Shown one piece after another: positions 18,651 to 25,922 of a DNA stretch of 64,000 nt. Location of the stretch: positions 1 through 64,000 of the forward strand of contig NZ_JBLBVM010000043.1 of assembly GCF_047250385.1 (NCBI RefSeq). The letters are read 5' to 3'. The notes beneath the pieces were generated by a model that saw nothing but the letters and a program-made list of their open reading frames with translations, was not told the origin of the DNA and made no database searches. The translations under genes and the position numbers were made by a program. This DNA is from Glaciecola sp047250385 (GTDB taxonomy: Bacteria > Pseudomonadota > Gammaproteobacteria > Enterobacterales > Alteromonadaceae). Each line of letters starts with the position of its first letter. Position 1 is the stretch's first letter.

Positions 18651-18666
18651 TGGTCTGAACTTTGCT
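18651..18666 (+). promoter_or_regulatory. Possible sigma-54 promoter of the PA14-like PEP-CTERM gene
   Basis: TGGTCTGAACTTTGCT has the invariant GG and GC exactly 10 bases apart and a perfect TTGCT -12 element; the -24 half deviates at three positions. It lies about 60 bp before the ATG at 18729. The match is weaker than for the other PEP-CTERM gene, but that both carry such a site makes coincidence less likely. Confidence 0.5.
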
Positions 18667-18728
18667 TGTCTGTTTATAGTAGCACAATGCTACACGTAGT
18701 TTACGGAATAATAATAAAGGTACCGATA

Positions 18729-19358
18729 ATGATTAAATGGATTAAAAGAAGTACGATGCTGATTGCATTGTTGTCATCAATTTCGATGTCAGCTAATGCG
18801 GCGTTTATAGTCGAGCAATATGATAATTATTGGTCTACTAGCTTGTCAAATATGCAAAGCTATGCCAATGCTAATGCCGCAAGCACCACTGCAAGCTTTA
18901 GTGTCATCGATTTTAGTGATACAAATTCTCCCGGTAATTTTGCAGGGTTTAACTTGTGGCCTTCCGATGCGCCAGTTTGGTCTGGTTCAAGTGCTGCAAT
19001 TAACGACACATTTTTTGTTAGAATCACTGGAACAATTGAATTTTTAACAAGCAGCATAATAAGAACGTGGAATGATGATGGTGTGTTTGTATTGATTGAT
19101 GGAGTGACTGTGTTGAGTGACCCTACATTACATCCACCTCAATATTATTTCAGTTCAGCAGTAGCTTCAGGCATTCATGCATTTGAATTGTACTTTTTTG
19201 AAAATGGTGGTGGCGCAAACCTAGAAGTTGCCTTCTCTGATGCACAAACTCAGAACTATAATCAACTAACAGCTAGAATTCCTGAGCCCTCTACATTGTC
19301 CTTGTTAGGATTATGTGTTGCGGGTTTAGTGTTTGGACGCAAATTTAGAAAATTGTAA
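18729..19358 (+). CDS. PEP-CTERM protein with PA14-like domain
   Basis: This is a secreted protein of 209 residues. The signal peptide is MIKWIKRSTMLIALLSSISM plus SANA. ATG at 18729 is preceded by AAAGG at good spacing; the frame is open further upstream but without support. The central part, TIEFLTSSIIRTWNDDGVFV with LIDGV and a later FELYFFENGGGANLEVAF, matches the PA14 pattern, a carbohydrate-binding or adhesive beta-barrel fold. The C-terminus carries the exosortase signal: IPEPSTLSLLGLCVAGLVFG followed by RKFRKL. It stands alone, with a possible sigma-54 promoter upstream and a hairpin terminator behind. It probably ends up outside the inner membrane after XrtA-type processing. The ligand is unknown. 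Confidence 0.88.
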   Translation: MIKWIKRSTMLIALLSSISMSANAAFIVEQYDNYWSTSLSNMQSYANANAASTTASFSVIDFSDTNSPGNFAGFNLWPSDAPVWSGSSAAINDTFFVRITGTIEFLTSSIIRTWNDDGVFVLIDGVTVLSDPTLHPPQYYFSSAVASGIHAFELYFFENGGGANLEVAFSDAQTQNYNQLTARIPEPSTLSLLGLCVAGLVFGRKFRKL

Positions 19359-19374
19359 TTCAGAAGCGCTTATG

Positions 19375-19394
19375 AGGGGAGTTTATGCTCCCCT
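19375..19394 (+). terminator. Terminator after the PA14-like PEP-CTERM gene
   Basis: A 7-bp GC-rich stem, AGGGGAG/CTCCCCT, with a six-base loop is followed by a T-rich tail (TTCTTGTTTTTG). It begins 17 bp after the stop codon and also ends just before the 3' end of the convergent gene. Confidence 0.75.
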
Positions 19395-19410
19395 TTCTTG
19401 TTTTTGAAAA

Positions 19411-20061
19411 CTACTTAAACGTCTTCCAATTAATATTCGTCGATAACAACAACTCTCGCAAACTCAAAGCTCGCGGCGTCGACTTCCCTTTCGTATTCCA
19501 TGTATGTCCACTGCAAGCTGCACTCAATATGGCTTTGTTGGGCTTAACTAATCGGTGTGTTACGTGTGTTTTAGATGCTTCAAGCGACTCGCCATTTAGC
19601 GCAAACCAACCGTATTTATTGGTGTGAAGCTTGTTTGCTGGGGTAGGGATCATATCAATTGAATCCAGCTCAATATGTTCGTTACCGTAATCATTCACAT
19701 AAATACAAACAACAGCGCCATGATAATGGTGTTGCTTGAACCACTTTTCGGCTTTAGCAATTTCGTCGTCACTAGTTGCAGGTTTCGCCGCAGGGCACTT
19801 ATTACTTTGCTTGGATTTCCAAGTGCCATTATGAACATCAACGTCAATGGGAGTGGGTTCGTTAATGAGAAATTCAGCCGCGTTCTTAATATGATAAGTA
19901 AGACCGCTGAGTTTTCGTTTTAATAGGGTAGGGTCTTTGATATTGCTGGTGGCAAGGCTTACTAGCTCTCTTTCATACAAAGCATTGCATAACTCAGCAA
20001 CGTTCGGAAACTGTTCTGCTAAGTTAAAAATGTTAGTTTGATCGGGTTGCTGGTCGCTCAT
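19411..20061 (-). CDS. Hypothetical protein, 216 residues
   Basis: I do not recognise this protein. It has no signal peptide or membrane segment and is probably cytoplasmic. The N-terminal part is helical (FNLAEQFPNVAELCNALYER). The middle is rich in Lys, His and Asp (KAEKWFKQHHYHGAVVCIYV), and the C-terminal part contains NKYGWFALNGE and GHTWNTKGKSTPRALSLREL. ATG at 20061 is used; a GTG immediately before it is less likely. It lies between two hairpin terminators, convergent with the PEP-CTERM gene, and appears to be a separate transcription unit. Codon use and sensible amino-acid content support a real gene. No function is offered. Confidence 0.7.
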   Translation of the reverse strand: MSDQQPDQTNIFNLAEQFPNVAELCNALYERELVSLATSNIKDPTLLKRKLSGLTYHIKNAAEFLINEPTPIDVDVHNGTWKSKQSNKCPAAKPATSDDEIAKAEKWFKQHHYHGAVVCIYVNDYGNEHIELDSIDMIPTPANKLHTNKYGWFALNGESLEASKTHVTHRLVKPNKAILSAACSGHTWNTKGKSTPRALSLRELLLSTNINWKTFK

Positions 20062-20095
20062 CACGTCGTTTATTTGTTCACAATGCTCAAAAAAT

Positions 20096-20129
20096 AAAGC
20101 GGCATCTTAATACATTAAGATGCCGCTTT
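20096..20129 (-). terminator. Rho-independent terminator of eno
   Basis: This is a perfect 15-16 bp stem (arms 20096-20111 and 20114-20129) with core GCGGCATCTTAAT. On the minus strand it is followed by a TTTATTTTTT tail. It lies about 110 bp beyond the eno stop and just upstream of the hypothetical gene ending at 19411, isolating the two. Confidence 0.93.
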
Positions 20130-20238
20130 CATTAATTATCCTAAGTTCGACTAATTTAAGCAAAGTTATCGATGAAAATATAGCGCTAATTGGACTTAAC
20201 GCGTTATTTCAGGCTATTAGTCTAGTCTTTAGGTTCGC

Positions 20239-21540
20239 CTATTGGCCTTTAATTTCACTGCGACCTTTGTAAGGTGCTGGTGTGCCTAGTTCAGCCAATT
20301 CTGCTTCGATGCGAAGTAATTGGTTGTACTTAGAAACACGATCAGAACGGCATAGTGAGCCTGTCTTGATTTGACCGGCTGCTGTACCCACTGCTAAATC
20401 TGCAATCGTTGCATCTTCAGTTTCGCCAGAACGGTGAGAGATAACTGCCGTGAAGCCTGCATCTTTCGCCATCTTTATCGCGCTTAAGGTTTCAGTTAAT
20501 GAACCAATTTGGTTGAATTTGATAAGGATTGAGTTACCCACACCATTTTCAATACCACGAGATAGGATCTTAGTGTTGGTTACGAATAAATCGTCGCCTA
20601 CTAGCTGTACTTTATCACCAAGGATTTTAGTTAGGTAAGCCCAACCGTCCCAATCGCTCTCGTCCAAACCATCTTCGATAGAAAGGATTGGGTATTGAGC
20701 AGCAAGGTCAGCTAAGTAATCACTGAAACCATTTGAGTCGAAAGACTTGCTTTCGCCACTTAGTACGTATTGGCCATTTTTATAGAATTCAGAGGCTGCG
20801 CAATCAAGTGCTAAGGTAACATCCGTACCCATTTTGTAACCCGCGTTTTCAACGGCTTCAACAATGACAGACAATGCTTCAGCATTCGATGTTAAGTTAG
20901 GTGCAAAACCACCTTCGTCACCTACAGCGGTATTCAAACCTTTAGCAGACAATACTTTTTTCAAGCTATGGAAAATTTCAGCACCTGTGCGCAAGGCTTC
21001 GGTGAATGAAGGCGCGCCAACTGGCTGAACCATAAACTCTTGAATATCGACGTTGTTATCAGCATGTTCGCCACCGTTGATGATGTTCATCATTGGTACT
21101 GGCATTGAATAAACACCAGGAGTGCCGTTCAAGTTTGCGATGTGCACATATAAGGGAATTTTTTGGCTGATAGCTTCTGCTTTTGCAACGGCAAGTGATA
21201 CTGCCAAAATAGCGTTCGCGCCAAGTACTTCTTTGTTTTCAGTACCGTCTAAGTCAATCATGATTTGATCAACGTTGGCTTGGTCGTCAGCATCAACACC
21301 TAGTAATACGGGCGCTATTTTGTCATTGATTGCGGCAACGGCTTTCAATACACCTTTACCTAAATAACGCGATTTGTCGCCATCACGCAATTCTAAGGCT
21401 TCTCTTGAACCAGTTGATGCACCTGAAGGAGCACAAGCACGCCCCATAGCACCACATTCCAAATAAACATCTGCTTCAACCGTTGGATTTCCGCGTGAAT
21501 CCATAATTTCGCGACCTACAATGCGAGAAATATTCGCCAT
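20239..21540 (-). CDS. eno: Enolase
   Basis: This is phosphopyruvate hydratase, converting 2-phosphoglycerate to phosphoenolpyruvate in glycolysis. It also belongs to the RNA degradosome in many gammaproteobacteria. At 433 residues it has full family length. The N-terminus GREIMDSRGNPTVEADVYL, the catalytic region SIEDGLDESDWDGW, and the signature LIKFNQIGSLTET followed by SHRSGETEDATIADLAVG are all intact. The start ATG at 21540 has AAGGAA upstream. It follows pyrG on the same strand with a 179-bp gap that holds two REP-like hairpins, so the usual pyrG-eno order is kept. Confidence 0.99.
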   Translation of the reverse strand: MANISRIVGREIMDSRGNPTVEADVYLECGAMGRACAPSGASTGSREALELRDGDKSRYLGKGVLKAVAAINDKIAPVLLGVDADDQANVDQIMIDLDGTENKEVLGANAILAVSLAVAKAEAISQKIPLYVHIANLNGTPGVYSMPVPMMNIINGGEHADNNVDIQEFMVQPVGAPSFTEALRTGAEIFHSLKKVLSAKGLNTAVGDEGGFAPNLTSNAEALSVIVEAVENAGYKMGTDVTLALDCAASEFYKNGQYVLSGESKSFDSNGFSDYLADLAAQYPILSIEDGLDESDWDGWAYLTKILGDKVQLVGDDLFVTNTKILSRGIENGVGNSILIKFNQIGSLTETLSAIKMAKDAGFTAVISHRSGETEDATIADLAVGTAAGQIKTGSLCRSDRVSKYNQLLRIEAELAELGTPAPYKGRSEIKGQ

Positions 21541-21615
21541 CTTTGTTCCTTTTATTTGTTGTTGGTACTTGTTTAAATTTGTTGTTTATACTCTTTTACC
21601 GTCATTCTTGCCTCA

Positions 21616-21650
21616 CGGTCATTCTTGCGAAGGCAAGAACCTCCCACTAC
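21616..21650. repeat. REP-like hairpin, copy between pyrG and eno (1)
   Basis: A perfect stem, TTCTTGC and GCAAGAA around GAAG, is flanked by CGGTCA and ACCTCCCACTA. The same layout (GTCAT, stem with GAAG/CTTC loop, CTCCC) recurs at 31064-31209 and 36763 onward, marking a dispersed family. A partial copy (CCGTCATTCTTGCC) precedes it. Confidence 0.75.
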
Positions 21651-21680
21651 TCACGCCGTTCTTACATGTGCAGTCCCTTG

Positions 21681-21710
21681 ATGGAGATTACTGCCTCCGC
21701 AGTAATGACA
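21681..21710. repeat. REP-like hairpin, copy between pyrG and eno (2)
   Basis: The stem is ATTACTGC/GCAGTAAT around CTCC, with the flank TGGAG before and GACAA after. It is the same element as the previous entry in opposite orientation, so the pair forms a facing duplex as REP elements often do. It ends about 10 bp before the pyrG stop and may stabilise or attenuate the pyrG-eno transcript. Confidence 0.75.
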
Positions 21711-21719
21711 ATAAGATCA

Positions 21720-23348
21720 CTACTTATTCTTCATATACTCACCCGCGGCAGCGATAAACCCTGTGAACAAGGGGTGTCCGTCGCGCGGAGTTGAGTTGAA
21801 TTCAGGGTGAAATTGGCCTGCTACAAACCAAGGGTGATCTTCAATTTCGATCACTTCAACTAAGGCTTTATCAGTCGATAAACCACTTACTTTCAAACCG
21901 GCTTTTTCAATTTCACCACGTAAGTTGTTGTTTACTTCATAACGATGACGGTGGCGTTCAAAAATTTCGGTGCTGCCATACATGCTTTCAACTTTACTGC
22001 CTTTCGCTAGGTGACAAAGTTGACTACCCAAACGCATAGTACCACCTAAATCATCGGAAACATCTCGGATCTCTTTGCCGCCGTCGGCGTCTAACCATTC
22101 TGTTATCAAACCTACAACTGGGAATGGTGTATCAGGATCGAATTCTGTGCTGTTGGCATTTTCCATGCCCGCGACATTACGAGCGAATTCTATATAAGCC
22201 ACTTGCATGCCTAAACAAATACCTAAATAAGGCACATCATTTTCACGTGCATATTTCGCTGCAGCAATTTTACCTTCAATACCGCGCTCACCGAATCCGC
22301 CAGGAACAAGGATTGCGTCTAGGTCATGAAGAATATGAATACCTTTGCTTTCGACATCTTGCGAGTCGATGTGTTTAATATTCACGGTCAGTCTATTTTT
22401 CAGACCAGCATGTTTTAAAGCTTCATTTACTGATTTGTATGCGTCAGGTAACTCAACATACTTACCGACCATGCCAATATTGACTTCGCCTGTAGGGTTC
22501 GATTCAGCATAAAGCACTTGTTCCCATTCTGCCAAATCGGCTTCTGGGCAGTCATATCCAAAACGCTTCACGACTAATTCATCCATACCTTGCGCTTTCA
22601 AGGCCGCTGGAATTTTGTAGATGCTGCTTGCATCGCGCAGTGAAATAACCGCTTTCTCGTTAACGTTTGTAAACAAGGCTATTTTCGCACGCTCATTGCT
22701 TGGCAGTGGCACTTCAGAACGACAAACTAAGATGTCAGGCATAATACCCACAGAGCGCAATTCTTTTACAGAATGCTGGGTTGGTTTTGTTTTGGTTTCG
22801 CCTGATGCAGCTAGATAAGGTACGAGTGTAAGGTGCATGTACATGGCATGCTCGCGCCCCACTTCGGTTCCTAACTGACGGATAGCTTCAATGAAAGGTT
22901 GTGATTCAATATCACCTACAGTGCCGCCAATTTCAACGATAGCGACATCGTTTCCTTCCGCGCCAGCAATAATGCGGCGTTTAATCTCATTGGTAATGTG
23001 CGGTATTACCTGAATAGTGGCGCCCAAGTAATCGCCACGACGTTCGCGTTTAATGACTTCTTCATAGACGCGACCGGTTGTGAAGTTGTTACGTTTGGTC
23101 ATGCGGGTGCGAATGAAGCGCTCGTAGTGACCTAAATCCAAATCGGTTTCTGCACCATCGTCGGTGACAAACACCTCACCATGTTGAATTGGGCTCATCG
23201 TGCCTGGGTCAACATTAATGTAAGGGTCGAGTTTGAGCATGGTGACCTTAAGGCCTCGTGCTTCAAGAATGGCGGCTAAGGATGCTGCTGCAATACCTTT
23301 ACCTAGTGATGAAACAACACCACCGGTGACGAAAATATAATTTGTCAT
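21720..23348 (-). CDS. pyrG: CTP synthase
   Basis: This enzyme aminates UTP to CTP using glutamine and ATP. Its 542 residues match the family. The synthetase domain starts TNYIFVTGGVVSSLGKGIAA. The glutaminase domain has the nucleophile motif YLGICLGMQV and the terminal catalytic HPEF. The frame is open to 23423, but ATG at 23348 gives the conserved N-terminus. It is first in the pyrG-eno unit. The 3' end is followed almost at once by REP-like hairpins. Confidence 0.99.
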   Translation of the reverse strand: MTNYIFVTGGVVSSLGKGIAAASLAAILEARGLKVTMLKLDPYINVDPGTMSPIQHGEVFVTDDGAETDLDLGHYERFIRTRMTKRNNFTTGRVYEEVIKRERRGDYLGATIQVIPHITNEIKRRIIAGAEGNDVAIVEIGGTVGDIESQPFIEAIRQLGTEVGREHAMYMHLTLVPYLAASGETKTKPTQHSVKELRSVGIMPDILVCRSEVPLPSNERAKIALFTNVNEKAVISLRDASSIYKIPAALKAQGMDELVVKRFGYDCPEADLAEWEQVLYAESNPTGEVNIGMVGKYVELPDAYKSVNEALKHAGLKNRLTVNIKHIDSQDVESKGIHILHDLDAILVPGGFGERGIEGKIAAAKYARENDVPYLGICLGMQVAYIEFARNVAGMENANSTEFDPDTPFPVVGLITEWLDADGGKEIRDVSDDLGGTMRLGSQLCHLAKGSKVESMYGSTEIFERHRHRYEVNNNLRGEIEKAGLKVSGLSTDKALVEVIEIEDHPWFVAGQFHPEFNSTPRDGHPLFTGFIAAAGEYMKNK

Positions 23349-23767
23349 GCAAAACCTAAGATACTTGGGTTGAACGGAATCTTTTAAAAGTCCATTTTGT
23401 ATAAGCTGTTTTTCGGAACACAAATGACGGGCTGGATAGGTTTATTGGTAAACGATATTCAAATATATAAGCGCTTAAAATTAAACTGTTATCGAGGGCC
23501 GAATCATGGTTCCTCAAGCACATTGAAGGCGTGCTTTGATGGGCGGATAGTATACTAAAAAACTACCCGTAGAGTAAATGAAAATTGTGTGGGATTAGTA
23601 ATAAATCTGTTGCTTAAGGGCACCATAGCTTCAAATGGATAAGCTGAATGCATTGTGAGTGCATTCAGCAATGATAAGTGGCGTCCATTATTGCTTGTCT
23701 ACATGTACTGTTTTAATGATTTAAGTTCTCACTTAAGTAAACTGATAGCTACTATTGTGGATACCCA
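23349..23767. other. 419-bp intergenic region between pyrG and the amidohydrolase gene
   Basis: It must contain the pyrG promoter and the end of the amidohydrolase transcript. On the minus strand a TATACT -10-like hexamer lies within GTATACTATCC near 23545. A perfect 10-bp stem, GCTGAATGCA/TGCATTCAGC, with a seven-base loop is at 23643-23669. It lacks a T-run on either strand, so termination is not assured. No gene was found. Confidence 0.5.
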
Positions 23768-25480
23768 CTATTGTTGATAACGAATTTTACCACCCACTAC
23801 CGTCATGACAGTTTCAGAGTCCAAAATCTCTGCTTCAGGAATTGTCATCCAGTCTCGATCAAAAATAGTCAAATCAGCATATTTGCCCACTTCAATTGAG
23901 CCACGAATGTTTTCTTGAAACGCACCATATGCAGGCCAGATCGTAAACATTTTGAGTGCTGACTCTCGACTCACCGCCAGCTCTGGATGCCAACCATCAT
24001 CAGAACTGCCATCCAATCTTTTGCGCGCAATGGCGGCATAAAACTCAATTCGAGGGTCACCTAACTCAACGGGAGCATCCGAGCCGCCTAATATTATTAA
24101 GCCACGCTCGATAAGTTGTTGCCACGGATAAGCATAAGCCAGCCTATCTGAACCCAATCGGTCGGGAGCGAAATTAAGATCGCCAATGCCGTGGCTAGGT
24201 TGCATCGATGGCAAAACGCCTAAGTTAATTAAACGTGTTTGCTCTTCAGGTGGAATAATTTGTGCGTGTTCAAGGCGCCATCTCGGTTCTTCAACTGCAC
24301 GTTGGTCCTTTGGTACATCATTAAATGCTTCTTCGTACCAATCTAAGACTTTTTGTACTGCGCGATCACCAATAACATGCGTTTCAATCTGAATACCTTC
24401 ACGTAAGGCTTTGCGTAAAATAGGTTCAAGCTCAGCTTTTGTCGTGCGATTCATAAATCCGTTGTGAGGCGCATCGGCGTAGTTTTCTAATAAAGCAGCA
24501 CCGCGAGAACCCAAGGTACCATCGATATAGACCTTAATGCCTCTCAAATCAAACATATTGTCTTCAGTAACCTGGCGGCCTTGCGCAAACATCTTGCTTG
24601 ATTCTTTTACATTTGCCGCAGCGTAAATGCGCGTTGCCATATCACCTTCTTGGTGAATTTCTTTCATAATCTCGACATTTATGAAAGGCATACCGGCGTC
24701 TTGAGTACCAGTCCAACCTAAACTCGCGTTGTGTTTCATTCCTTGTACTAAACTATCTTTAATATACCCATGAGTTTTGGGAGGAATGAGCTCACGAAAA
24801 ATCTCCATAGCCGTCGCTAGGACATAGCCCGTCGGGACACCATTAGCATCTCTCTCAAATTTGCCACCAATAGGATCTGGAGAGTCTTTATTTATACCAG
24901 CGAGTGCCAGCGCTTTAGAATTTACCAAAGCCGATACGCCATCCGCACGAGGCATAAAGAGCGGTTTATTTGCAGTGAAAGCGTCAACGTCATAGCGCGT
25001 AAGGAAGCGTTGTTCGTCCGTCCACTCTCGTTCAATCCAACCTCTGCCTTGTACCCATTGACCTGCGGGGACTGTATTCGCGAATTCCTCGATAGCTTCG
25101 ACGGTTTGTTGCAAACTTGGGATACCAAACAAACTCAAGGTTTTCGGGCGTTGTCCTACACCTTCAACATGTTGATGACTGTCGGTAAAGCCTGCATAAA
25201 CATAATTGCCGGACATGTCTATTATCTTCGCATCACCGCATAGGTAGCTAGACACATCTGAATTGGAGCCAACAAATATAATCTTGTCTCCCAGCACAGC
25301 CAGCGCTTCTGCTTTAGGTTGTGCCTCATTTACTGTGTAGATTGTTGTATTATGCATTACTAAATCAGCGGCTTTGCATTCCTTTGTGTTTTGAGACGCA
25401 AGTTCATCGACTTGACCACACGCAGTTAAAAATAGCGTGAGGCTCAATACACTGACCATATTTGAGGTGATTTTTTTCAA
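23768..25480 (-). CDS. Exported amidohydrolase lipoprotein (YtcJ-like, amidohydrolase 3)
   Basis: This is a 570-residue lipoprotein with lipobox FLTAC (Cys21). The mature part has the metal-dependent amidohydrolase fold. The first metal motif is GFTDSHQHVEG. Conserved elements later include IETHVIGDRAV, WRLEHAQIIPPEE and GGSDAPVELGDPR. The C-terminal GSIEVGKYADLTIFDRDW is the usual family ending, where the beta-sandwich domain is completed. YtcJ-like enzymes hydrolyse N-acyl or cyclic amide substrates; the specific substrate is unknown. The lipoprotein signal implies a periplasmic or outer-membrane location. Upstream lies a large 8-bp minisatellite, and the gene seems to be transcribed alone. 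Confidence 0.9.
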   Translation of the reverse strand: MKKITSNMVSVLSLTLFLTACGQVDELASQNTKECKAADLVMHNTTIYTVNEAQPKAEALAVLGDKIIFVGSNSDVSSYLCGDAKIIDMSGNYVYAGFTDSHQHVEGVGQRPKTLSLFGIPSLQQTVEAIEEFANTVPAGQWVQGRGWIEREWTDEQRFLTRYDVDAFTANKPLFMPRADGVSALVNSKALALAGINKDSPDPIGGKFERDANGVPTGYVLATAMEIFRELIPPKTHGYIKDSLVQGMKHNASLGWTGTQDAGMPFINVEIMKEIHQEGDMATRIYAAANVKESSKMFAQGRQVTEDNMFDLRGIKVYIDGTLGSRGAALLENYADAPHNGFMNRTTKAELEPILRKALREGIQIETHVIGDRAVQKVLDWYEEAFNDVPKDQRAVEEPRWRLEHAQIIPPEEQTRLINLGVLPSMQPSHGIGDLNFAPDRLGSDRLAYAYPWQQLIERGLIILGGSDAPVELGDPRIEFYAAIARKRLDGSSDDGWHPELAVSRESALKMFTIWPAYGAFQENIRGSIEVGKYADLTIFDRDWMTIPEAEILDSETVMTVVGGKIRYQQ

Positions 25481-25642
25481 GTTAGTTTCCTTCTTACTTG
25501 TGTAGAAAGGGAGCGCTAAATATTGCTTTAATCACAATAGCTTACTCTTTATTTAGTTCTGATTTCTAGTCTTTTAGGGATGAAATGTGTAGGTTTTTCG
25601 CTTTGAATTGATGAGATTGGTTTGTTGCAATATTGTTTAAGA

Positions 25643-25913
25643 AATCTAAAAATCTAAAAATCTAAAAATCTAGAAATCGGGAAATCAAGCAATCAAGCAA
25701 TCAAGCAATCAAGCACTCAAGCACTCAAGCACTCAAGCACTCAAACACTCAATCAAGCAATCAATCAAGCAATCAAACACTCAATCAAGCAATCAAACAC
25801 TCAATCAAGCAAGCAAGCAATCAAACACTCAATCAAGCAATCAAACACTCAATCAAGCAATCAAACACTGAAGCAATTAACCAATCAACCAATCGACATA
25901 TCAAGCAATCAAC
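25643..25913. repeat. 8-bp minisatellite with higher-order structure, between mutS and the amidohydrolase gene
   Basis: About 270 bp are built from octamers. The order on the plus strand is AATCTAAA (three copies plus a variant), AATCGGGA, AATCAAGC (four), ACTCAAGC (three) and ACTCAAAC. A 20-bp unit (ACTC, AATCAAGC, AATCAAAC) then recurs several times, and the end decays to AACC/AATC tetramers. The array begins 10 bp beyond the mutS stop and lies in the 5' region of the amidohydrolase gene. No open reading frame or hairpin explains it. It fills most of the 442-bp gap. Confidence 0.95.
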
Positions 25914-25922
25914 ATGTCACTT

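Noticed and set aside
25643..25913. CRISPR array
   Set aside because: Units are 8 bp in direct contact with no unique spacers; it is a minisatellite.
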